From Arion vulgaris (Eukaryota > Mollusca > Gastropoda > Stylommatophora > Arionidae), in assembly GCA_020796225.1 (NCBI GenBank), contig CM036775.1, forward strand, positions 4,785,393 through 4,849,392: a stretch of DNA of 64,000 bases. The letters are read 5' to 3'. The notes under the pieces are model-generated. The model saw nothing but the letters and a program-made list of their open reading frames with translations, had not been told where the DNA came from and ran no database searches. The position numbers were made by a program, and so were the translations under genes. Every line of letters starts with the position of its first letter. Within the stretch, counting starts at the first letter, position 1. Positions 61,501 through 64,000 of the stretch are shown one piece after another.

Positions 61501-63231
61501 ACACAGATACCTTATCGACACGACACAGATACCTCTTATCTACACGACACATATAACTTATCTACACGATGCAGATACCTCTTATCTACACGACACAGAT
61601 ACCACTTATCTACACGACACAGATACCTCTTATCTACACGAGACAGATACCACTTATCTACACGACACATATAACTTATCTACACGATGCAGATACCTCT
61701 TATCTACACGACACAGATACCTCTTATCTACACGACACAGATACCACTTATCTACACGACACATATAACTTATCTACACGATGCAGATCCGCGTAGAAGT
61801 TTGTGTAAAGGGAGAAATTATACATTGAGCCCGCCAATCCAGCGGGTTCGTAGCGAGTTGACTGGGTGACTAGCCTCTGTGAGTGCAGGTTCAATTCCAC
61901 GGGATGGCAGAAATCACAGGTTCCCAGATTCACGGTGTTCGTGGCACGAACCGAAGGGTTACGATGTCCATGGCACGAGCCGAGAGCTGAAAGCTCAAGT
62001 GCTTTGAATCGGAAAAATATATCATTGAGACCTATTTTGTTTCAGGACAAGCCTGGGGTGGTCCCCAAACATTGAGGCCAACAGAGCTGCAATGGATTTT
62101 GATGACGATCTAAATGGATGGGTAACTGTGGCAGACTTAAGGCGGTGGCTGGATGTTTTTGATAATGATGGTGAGTAACTCTTCCTCTTCTTCTTCTTTC
62201 GCCCGCTATAAATTCAGACATAGTCTGAATCCTATAACCTTCTTTTATGATATTTCGACTACGCACAGGACACTGCACAACAAACACTTACATAGACTAG
62301 GAATAAGTCAAGCAGCGCTCTGCTAGTGTCAGCGGACGGAACAGACACCGGAGTATGTCCTGCAAGACTGTCCTCTCCTGGGTGAGCTGAGAAGCAACAT
62401 GTGGCCACACCCAGTTGACCTAAAAACTAAGCTTTGGTAAACATGACAGACTAGAAGCTGACTGTCCAGTTTGTGGTTCACGGTAAACTAAGGGCATGAC
62501 CAGAGATAGCTGAATAAGAAGATGACGAAGATAACATTTTTAACCTCTCACTTATAACCTTAACCTCTCACTCTGTAACTCTTAACCTCTCACTTATAAC
62601 ATTCTTAACCTCTCACTTATAACCATAACATCCCACTTATAACATTCTTAACTTCTCACTTATAACATTCTTAACCTCTCACTTATAACCATAACATCTC
62701 ACTTATAACATTCTTAACCTCTCACTTATAACCTTCTTAACCTCTCACTTATAACATTCTTAACCTCTCACTTATAACCTTCTTAACCTCTCTCTTATAA
62801 CCTTCTTAACCTCTCACCTATAACCTTCTTAACCTCTCACTTATAACCTTCTTAACCTCTCACTTATAACCTTCTTAACCTCTCACTTATAACCTTCTTA
62901 ACCTCTCACTTATAACCTTCTTAACCTCTCACCTATAACCTTCTTAACCTCTCTCTTATAACCTTCTTAACCTCTCACTTATAACCTTCTTAACCTCTCA
63001 CTTATAACATTCTTAACCTCTCACCTATAACCTTCTTAACCTCTCTCCAAAGTAAACAATACGTTTTATGTTGTCCTTCAGATGATGGGTTCATCTCCAG
63101 ACGAGAATATGTCCAGTTTCACAATGAGAGATATCATGTCAACTCAACTGTAGCATCAGCCATGTTTGATCTTGCAGACGTAAATGGGGATGACAAACTC
63201 GACGAGAAAGATTGGGAGTTCCACTTTAAAG
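40505..63231 (+). CDS. Secreted multi-EF-hand calcium-binding protein (gene span; 3' part beyond window)
   Basis: Coding exons on the plus strand: 40504-40590 (signal peptide), a tentative exon at 43460, then a chain in which every phase matches: 46084-46245, 48709-48749, 50200-50252, 52547-52671, 55169-55327, 57344-57390, 60302-60375, 62046-62170 and 63082-63231 (936 nt, 312 codons). About nine EF-hand loops are visible; five fit the 12-residue Ca2+ loop closely ([60 protein letters not shown]) and the first ones are degenerate. With a signal peptide it should act in the secretory pathway or outside the cell. It differs from CREC proteins (reticulocalbin/calumenin, six EF-hands) in loop number and text, and I cannot name a family. 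One exon before 46084 appears to be missing. The last exon ends in a donor, so the gene continues. Confidence 0.85.
40622..40710 (+). mobile_element. Possible hAT element end (CAGTGTTTCCCAAACTGGGG)
   Basis: The text at 40633-40652 is the terminal motif of widespread hAT-type MITEs in animals. I could not find the matching inverted end, so the copy is probably truncated. Confidence 0.5.
41415..41642 (-). repeat. tRNA-derived SINE family G (copy 2)
   Basis: 'AAATCGTGGCATATCCAAGG' (near 41415) to 'CGTGATTCGAACTCAGAACG', parallel to 9714-9955. Confidence 0.75.
41643..41845 (+). pseudogene. LINE 3' fragment with GATGATGA tail
   Basis: In one frame: [27 protein letters not shown], the 'KR..G...GRRR..W' type C-terminal end of a LINE, then TGATGATGAA. 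Confidence 0.6.
41846..42410. other. Intronic DNA with a local duplication
   Basis: 41930-42080 and 42110-42250 share 'AACAAACTCCGA' and 'CATTCGAAAGA', so about 150 bp is present twice. No gene seen. Confidence 0.5.
42415..42790 (-). repeat. LINE 3' scrap plus reversed SINE family E
   Basis: 42500-42770 is family E reversed ('CTCCATATCGACC', 'TGCGCCTACAAGTAGGCCAG', 'TTACTAGGGTAGCATCCC'). Confidence 0.7.
42899..43440 (-). pseudogene. LINE 3' copy flanked by a long target duplication
   Basis: Reverse complement of the family at 8633-9052 ([20 protein letters not shown], then [20 protein letters not shown] and [20 protein letters not shown]). The sequence ending CCACAGTGATAGCATACTTTCT occurs just before it (about 42862-42905) and again just after (about 43435-43480). 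Confidence 0.85.
43460..43538 (+). CDS. EF-hand protein exon (tentative; 3' boundary unresolved)
   Basis: After the acceptor TTTCCACAG, phase 2 from the signal exon gives (I)[19 protein letters not shown], with [12 protein letters not shown] spaced like a degenerate EF loop. The frame runs to a TAA at 43575; the only in-frame donor is a poor CAG|GTTGTG at 43539. Nothing joins it in phase to 46084, so either a further exon is missing or the boundary is wrong. Confidence 0.45.
43670..44030. repeat. Two facing SINE family D pieces
   Basis: 43672-43790 is a plus-strand head (AAACCACTGTTACCTACCAC). 43790-44030 is a reversed copy (TTCTTCTTCTTTGCGTTCG to GGGCCCCGGTAACAC). Confidence 0.7.
44040..44670 (+). 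repeat. Family D-related piece followed by SINE family H
   Basis: 44045-44245 matches 54130-54335 ('AGGATAAGCACCAGAGCT', 'GGGCGGTGATCGCGAAAG'). 44280-44670 is a family H copy with a (CAAT)n/(CTAT)n tail. Confidence 0.72.
44690..45225 (+). pseudogene. Zinc-finger LINE, two non-contiguous plus-strand pieces
   Basis: 44697-44825 is the 3' end of the family ('GATTCTGTTCTAGGATTGG' to 'GATGGACGGCTATTA'). 44895-45225 is an internal part: [20 protein letters not shown] then [15 protein letters not shown]. Their order is swapped compared with the intact copy, so there were two insertions or a rearrangement. Confidence 0.78.
45225..45445 (-). repeat. SINE family E (reverse)
   Basis: 'CACTCTGTGTGATTTGTATG', 'CGTTGTGCCAGTTATGCGC' and 'TTTTAAGTAACCAGGGTAGC'. 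Confidence 0.75.
45467..46030 (+). repeat. 32-bp minisatellite, about 17 units
   Basis: Unit near TACACATAAATTATGTTACT plus TTAGTTTTCCTG (32 bp), with some shortened units. Lies in the intron immediately before the EF-hand exon at 46084. Confidence 0.92.
46084..46245 (+). CDS. EF-hand protein exon (second half of loop 1, degenerate loop 2)
   Basis: Phase 1 in and out. Starts inside an EF loop ((x)[16 protein letters not shown]) and ends with a degenerate one ([14 protein letters not shown]) plus SLSSFSGR. Acceptor TTGAAACAG, donor GTGAGT. Homologous to the exon at 63082, which starts at the equivalent loop position. A 32-bp minisatellite ends about 50 bp before it. Confidence 0.85.
46340..46540 (+). 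repeat. Repeat shared with the 92-bp insert at 11442
   Basis: 'ATCATCATCAATGTGCATAT', 'CCTTTATAGGACGTTGCTCT' and 'GCGCATCTGAAATTCATTCT' parallel 11442-11530 and extend further here. Confidence 0.65.
46540..47240 (+). pseudogene. RNase H fragment of a LINE, amplified in tandem and split by a SINE
   Basis: [20 protein letters not shown] (an RNase H C-terminal motif) appears at 46616-46700. A block of about 115 bp with the same text repeats at 46985-47110 and 47110-47235. A family D SINE (about 46723-46972) sits between the first and later copies, flanked by ATCAATGTG / ATCAATGCG. Confidence 0.78.
46723..46972 (+). repeat. SINE family D with AAGAAGAAG tail (nested)
   Basis: From CGCCCAAGTGGTTACCGGGG to GAACGCAAAGAAGAAGAAG, the fullest family D copy. 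Its flanks suggest a target duplication of about 9 bp (one mismatch). Confidence 0.8.
47225..47960 (-). repeat. SINE family H (reverse) with a tRNA-like SINE inside
   Basis: Starts with a reversed GATTGATTGATTGATG tail and 'CTTCGGTGAGT'; the rest of the family H body resumes at about 47580. The inserted part (47290-47580) has a tRNA-like head with a perfect B box GGGTTCGAACC near 47347 and A-box-like TAGAGTAGTTGATAGTAGC. Confidence 0.72.
47985..48238 (-). repeat. SINE family D (reverse)
   Basis: 'TCTTCTTCTTTGCGTTCG' through 'GGCCCCGGTAACCACTCGGG', the reverse complement of 46723-46972. Confidence 0.8.
48262..48655. repeat. Two SINE family C copies head-to-head inverted
   Basis: 48265-48445 is a plus copy (shortened). 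48450-48655 is a reversed copy ending CAACGCGCTACG. The poly(A) of the first meets the poly(T) of the second, so the pair could form a hairpin. Confidence 0.8.
48709..48749 (+). CDS. EF-hand protein mini-exon
   Basis: 41 nt, phase 1 in and phase 0 out: (N)[13 protein letters not shown]. Joined to the previous exon it makes SFSGRNYATVTEF, a degenerate loop that keeps the position-12 Glu. Acceptor TATTCACAG, donor GTGAGT. Confidence 0.75.
48765..49125 (-). pseudogene. LINE C-terminal fragment (R.TWRRDLE family, reverse)
   Basis: Reverse of 13560-13935, in an EF-hand gene intron. 'TTTTACCCCGGATTGGGGC' and 'AATCTCGTCTCCATGTATTT' are the clearest parts. Confidence 0.7.
49640..49960 (-). pseudogene. 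LINE 3' fragment (same family as 51420-51830)
   Basis: The minus strand has 'GCAGTGGTTTGGACAAATTT', as in 51558-51580, and the preceding 'AAATGTTGAGGAAGGCATGA'. Confidence 0.65.
50200..50252 (+). CDS. EF-hand protein helix exon
   Basis: 53 nt, phase 0 in and phase 2 out: [17 protein letters not shown](V), an amphipathic helix with no loop. The poly(T)-CAG acceptor and GTAAGT donor are strong. Confidence 0.72.
50573..51145. mobile_element. hAT-like element, 573 bp, with 8-bp target duplication inside a SINE
   Basis: Left end CAGTGGCGTCACTGGGG; right end, read inward, CACGGGCGTCACTAGGGG. Perfect duplication CTTCTAGG at 50565-50572 and 51146-51153. It interrupts a family G SINE (50500-50572 continues at 51146-51325). 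No transposase frame, so non-autonomous. Confidence 0.9.
51420..51830 (+). pseudogene. LINE C-terminal fragment
   Basis: Broken frames with [38 protein letters not shown] and [30 protein letters not shown] tail begins at 51820 and leads into the low-complexity region. Confidence 0.8.
51820..52500 (+). repeat. Low-complexity (GATA)/(GGTA)/(GGAT)n and G-rich region
   Basis: Successive blocks of GATA, TAGG, GGGGAGG (52155-52220) and GGATGGAT. The G-rich part has several runs of four or more G and could form a G-quadruplex. It ends about 50 bp before the EF-hand exon at 52547. Confidence 0.88.
52547..52671 (+). CDS. EF-hand protein exon with canonical loop
   Basis: 125 nt, phase 2 in and phase 1 out: [18 protein letters not shown] then [20 protein letters not shown]. 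Loop residues at positions 1 (D), 3 (N), 5 (D), 6 (G), 8 (I) and 12 (E) are all ideal. Acceptor CAACCAG, donor GTGAGA. Confidence 0.9.
52730..52987 (-). mobile_element. Mariner-like MITE (copy 1)
   Basis: Ends TA|CAGGGTGTTCAAG and AACCCTG|TA. The inside is the reverse complement of 54874-55130 ('CCCTTCCCGCACTACAATTA', 'TTGACCTATACTACGTCATA'). The TA flank and inverted ends suit a Tc1/mariner-type element. No transposase. Confidence 0.82.
53396..53925 (+). repeat. Family D-related repeat, long version, copy 2
   Basis: Collinear with 6118-6640. It holds the 88-bp 3' unit only once (53819-53905). No intact frame. Confidence 0.78.
54000..54340 (+). repeat. Family D-related repeat (head plus alternative body)
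   Basis: Begins CGCCCGAGTGGTTACTGGGG, then 'GGGGCTAGCTACCCCACACC' and 'GGATAAGCACCAGAGCTCC', ending 'GGGCGGTGATCACGATAGAG'. Reversed twins at 55440-55770 and 12690-12985. Confidence 0.75.
54344..54590 (+). repeat. tRNA-derived SINE family A (copy 3)
   Basis: A-box-like GAAATGGTTAAAACGTC, B box GGTTTGAATCC, then 'GGATTGTTGCTGGAGCTACA'. Confidence 0.78.
54605..54860 (+). repeat. SINE family E (copy)
   Basis: 'GGTACCGGGGCCCGCAAGGA' to 'GATATGGAGCGTTCGAAGAA', with a GAAGAAGAG tail. Confidence 0.8.
54874..55130 (+). mobile_element. Mariner-like MITE (copy 2)
   Basis: TA|CAGGGTGTTCAACTTAAAAG at the left and TTTTAAGTTGAACACCCTG|TA at the right: perfect inverted ends of about 20 bp with TA flanks. 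Opposite orientation to copy 1. Lies 38 bp before the EF-hand exon at 55169. Confidence 0.88.
55169..55327 (+). CDS. EF-hand protein exon (one full loop, start of the next)
   Basis: 159 nt, phase 1 in and out: [29 protein letters not shown] then [19 protein letters not shown] and IDLN. The loop [12 protein letters not shown] has Asp at position 12. The next loop starts DLN and is completed by exon 57344. Acceptor TTTTCCTACAG, 38 bp after a mariner-like MITE. Confidence 0.9.
55342..55400 (+). mobile_element. Truncated hAT-like MITE end (CAGTGGCGG family)
   Basis: CAGTGGCGGCTCGTGATATA plus the internal 'TTGTTGGTGGGGCCAGACA', with the middle lost. It begins 14 bp after the donor of exon 55169-55327. 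Confidence 0.7.
55440..55770 (-). repeat. Family D-related repeat (reverse)
   Basis: 'CGCGATCACCACCCAAACCG', 'CATGTGGAAATCTGATTCG', 'GGTGTGGGGTAGCTAGCCCC' and 'GGCCCCGGTAACCACTCGGG'. Confidence 0.78.
55825..56030 (+). repeat. tRNA-derived SINE family C
   Basis: The best-preserved copy: GCCCGTCTGCCCAGCGTGTT head, B box GGGTTCAATTCC, and 'AGCTCAAATGCTTCTGGATC' end with an A-rich tail. Confidence 0.88.
56296..56800 (+). repeat. SINE family C with an internal 72-bp unit repeated about six times
   Basis: Unit from GTTCAACTCCGCGGACTGGC to the CACCGAGCCGAC end. Starts at 56361, 56431, 56503, 56575, about 56638 and about 56700. The last copy continues into the normal SINE 3' end. Copies 5-6 have many single-base losses. 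Confidence 0.9.
56996..57159 (+). mobile_element. hAT-like MITE (CAGTGGCGG family)
   Basis: CAGTGGCGGCTCGTCATTAA ... CACGAGCCGCCACTG. No matching 8-bp flank is visible here, so the flank may have decayed. Confidence 0.82.
57344..57390 (+). CDS. EF-hand protein exon completing a loop
   Basis: 47 nt, phase 1 in and phase 0 out: (G)[15 protein letters not shown], giving [12 protein letters not shown] with the previous exon. Acceptor TTCCCTGCAG, donor GTAAGT. Confidence 0.88.
57480..57800 (+). repeat. Repeat piece plus SINE family C
   Basis: 57480-57590 resembles 1430-1510. 57594-57795 is a family C copy (GCCCGTCTGCCCAGCGTGTT to GCTTCTGGATCGG). Confidence 0.8.
57940..58205 (+). repeat. tRNA-derived SINE family B (forward, best copy)
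   Basis: A-box-like GTAGCGTAGTTGTTAGTG and B box GGGTTCAGCTCC in a tRNA-like head, then 'TCAACTGGGTACCAGACATG' and a 3' end '(C)TTTACTTTTACTTTAC'. Confidence 0.82.
58306..58460 (+). mobile_element. hAT-like MITE (CAGTGGCGG family) with perfect target duplication
   Basis: 155 bp, inverted ends, flanked by AATGGGCT at 58298-58305 and 58461-58468. Confidence 0.93.
58525..58820 (+). pseudogene. LINE C-terminal fragment ([17 protein letters not shown] family)
   Basis: Nearly the same as 28765-29060: 'GACATGTCTGGTCAACCACT', 'AGAAAGAGAAGATGGAGATA', then [18 protein letters not shown] in another frame. Confidence 0.78.
59220..59400 (+). repeat. SINE family G (forward, truncated)
   Basis: 'CCGTTCAGACAGCAATGGC', 'AAACTACTGAACGTAATAAT' and 'CCTGTAAAGGATATG', the reverse of 9714-9860. 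Confidence 0.65.
59541..59945 (-). pseudogene. LINE C-terminal fragment with (ATT)n tail (reverse)
   Basis: Minus strand: [40 protein letters not shown]. The (AAT)8 run at 59541-59564 is its 3' tail. Confidence 0.72.
60050..60245 (+). repeat. Dispersed repeat family I
   Basis: 'GGTTCCTGTGTCTTGAAGAA', 'AGTGAGCCACAGGACCCATC' and 'AAGTAACCAATAAC'; it ends about 55 bp before the EF-hand exon at 60302. Confidence 0.62.
60302..60375 (+). CDS. EF-hand protein linker exon
   Basis: 74 nt, phase 0 in and phase 2 out: [20 protein letters not shown] then PEPW(W), with no loop; it carries one cysteine. Acceptor TATTTCCTAG, donor GTGAGT. Confidence 0.78.
60440..60850 (+). repeat. SINE family E interrupted by a hAT-like MITE
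   Basis: Family E text runs to 60517 (GACTGAGGTAGGGG) and resumes at 60688 (GGTAGGGGCATAGGGAAGC), as expected for a clean insertion. Confidence 0.88.
60518..60687 (+). mobile_element. hAT-like MITE (CAGTGGCGG family) inside a SINE
   Basis: 170 bp. Perfect 8-bp duplication GGTAGGGG at 60510-60517 and 60688-60695. Confidence 0.94.
60877..61080 (+). repeat. tRNA-derived SINE family C
   Basis: 'CGCCTGCCCAGCATGTTCGT' head, GGTTCAATTTC B-box variant, 'AGCTCAAGTGCTTCTGGATC' end and poly(A). Confidence 0.82.
61092..61786 (+). repeat. Minisatellite of 22/24-bp units
   Basis: Units TATCTACACGACACAGATAC plus CT or CTCT. Variant units (CATATAACT, GATGCAGATAC) recur in order, showing block duplications. 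The 278-codon open frame across it is a repeat artefact. Confidence 0.94.
61826..62025 (+). repeat. tRNA-derived SINE family C (many single-base losses)
   Basis: Same order of motifs as 55825-56030 but about a dozen bases shorter through scattered single-base deletions. It ends 20 bp before the EF-hand exon at 62046. Confidence 0.82.
62046..62170 (+). CDS. EF-hand protein exon (one loop and the start of the next)
   Basis: 125 nt, phase 2 in and phase 1 out: [18 protein letters not shown], then [20 protein letters not shown] and DND. The loop [12 protein letters not shown] fits with Asp at position 12. Acceptor TGTTTCAG, donor GTGAGT. Confidence 0.9.
62533..63046 (+). repeat. 23-bp minisatellite, about 22 units
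   Basis: Unit TTAACCTCTCACTTATAACC plus TTC. Lies in the intron between the EF-hand exons at 62046 and 63082, ending 35 bp before the latter. Confidence 0.94.
63082..63231 (+). CDS. EF-hand protein exon (two loops; last in window)
   Basis: 150 nt, phase 1 in and out: (D)[31 protein letters not shown], then [18 protein letters not shown]. It completes [12 protein letters not shown] and holds [12 protein letters not shown], both good Ca2+ loops. Acceptor GTCCTTCAG, donor GTTAGT. Confidence 0.9.
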
Positions 63232-63269
63232 GTTAGTTGTAGCTTGCACTTTCAACTCGTGTAGCCATT

Positions 63270-63630
63270 TAGATATTGTTCCAGAGAACCCTTATCTCAG
63301 TGGAGATGAGATCGAGTTTCTAATCCTATCGGAGATGGAGGATAAAACGTATATCCTGTTCTGAAGTGTGCAATAAATTTACCAGTGGCAGATAAACTAT
63401 CGAGAAGAGCAGGCTAGCCACTGCCATGGCAAAATTTTTTTTTAATTAGAAACAAAACTCCTACAAAATATTTTCCACCATCTTCTAAATTACATCAGGG
63501 GCCTTGGCGGTGCTATGGAGTTCATGCACTGCCGTTGATATATTATTATGTAAGAAAAGAGATCGCAGTACACATGGTTACTCACCGAAGTGCAATGACT
63601 ATGGTCCTAACAATCAATCAGTCACTTTGA
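63270..63630 (+). repeat. SINE family H (copy near right edge)
   Basis: 'CAGAGAACCCTTATCTCAGT', 'AGAGCAGGCTAGCCACTGCC', 'AATTACATCAGGGGCCTTGG' and a CAATCAATCAG tail. Confidence 0.75.
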
Positions 63631-64000
63631 AATGAAAATCATAGGTAGCAGAGTGAGGTTAGGTACGTACAGACTTTAACCTTTATTCAAACTCTCATGC
63701 GGTTTCCTGGTTTGTTTGTTTGTTTGTTTGTTTGTGTTCGTTGTTATCAAACCGAGTTAACTACTCCTTGTGATTTGTGTGGTTTGCGCCGAGAACGGGA
63801 CTACGCTGCGCCCTGTTAGGTCCCGAACAGGTAGAACAAGCCAGAACCAACTATAAACTTATGGGCCTTCGGAGTCAGGTAAGAATTATGGGAAATCAGA
63901 TCACAACTACACCACGTGACCTCACATTCCAGAATTGGCTGTATAAAGATGAATTCATTTTAAAATCAACACAAATGCTAAATCGAAGTTATATTATGCA
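63631..64000. other. Intronic DNA, no gene recognised
   Basis: A (TTTG)n run lies near 63712-63735. 63830-63960 resembles 34960-35035 ('GAACAGGT', 'AACCAACTATAAACTTAT'), so it is a dispersed repeat. Confidence 0.5.

Noticed and set aside
60932..61768. 278-codon open frame, the longest in the window
   Set aside because: It starts in a SINE and runs through a minisatellite whose unit length keeps frames open; the peptide is only a repeat of Tyr-Leu-His-Asp-Thr-type text.
62533..63046. Regular direct repeats that resemble a CRISPR array
   Set aside because: Units are directly adjacent with no unique spacers, and the host is a eukaryote; it is a minisatellite. The same applies to 45467-46030 and 61092-61786.
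62533..63046. TTAACC-type text suggesting telomeric repeat
   Set aside because: The unit is 23 bp, not the 6-bp TTAGGG/CCCTAA telomere repeat, and lies inside a gene.

Overview
This is a eukaryotic (metazoan) genomic window. Genes are split into short exons with GT..AG introns of 1-6 kb, and most of the sequence is made of interspersed repeats: non-LTR retrotransposon (LINE) fragments, tRNA-derived SINEs, hAT and mariner-like DNA elements, and minisatellites. There is no prokaryotic gene organisation. The repeat style, intron size and an AidB-like acyl-CoA dehydrogenase gene suggest a lophotrochozoan invertebrate, perhaps a mollusc. That placement is inference; no marker in the window proves it.

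Two host genes can be threaded exon by exon with matching intron phases. Gene 1 lies on the minus strand (about 23.06 kb down to 1.81 kb). It is an acyl-CoA dehydrogenase of the AidB-like type, with eight exons giving 298 codons in one frame from a candidate start Met. The C-terminal exons lie left of the window. Gene 2 lies on the plus strand (about 36.2 kb to the right edge and beyond). It has a candidate TATA/initiator promoter and a 5' UTR exon, then a signal-peptide exon, then a chain of nine phase-matched exons (936 nt, 312 codons) carrying about nine EF-hand calcium-binding loops. It therefore looks like a secreted or secretory-pathway multi-EF-hand protein that I cannot assign to a named family. 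It is the most interesting gene here. The two genes are divergently oriented, with about 13 kb of repeat-rich DNA between them.

Layout: 0-1.4 kb LINE reverse transcriptase; 1.8-23.1 kb dehydrogenase exons, with a hAT element (3.63-4.93 kb), an 88-bp tandem array (6.55-6.99 kb), SINEs and LINE pieces in its introns, and a GC-richer block of unknown nature (about 18.97-20.70 kb); 23.7-26.9 kb a long but broken minus-strand LINE (endonuclease, reverse transcriptase, zinc finger); 27-36 kb repeat-rich intergenic DNA ending in a 740-bp polypurine tract beside the candidate promoter; 36.2-64 kb the EF-hand gene, its introns filled with SINEs, MITEs, LINE ends and four minisatellites.

Several mobile elements can be delimited exactly because their 8-bp target duplications are visible: hAT copies at 3633-4931, 39594-39977, 50573-51145, 58306-58460 and 60518-60687. 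One LINE insertion (about 42.9-43.4 kb) is flanked by a long duplication of about 43 bp that includes a splice acceptor of the EF-hand gene. LINE and SINE boundaries given below are approximate unless a duplication is quoted.
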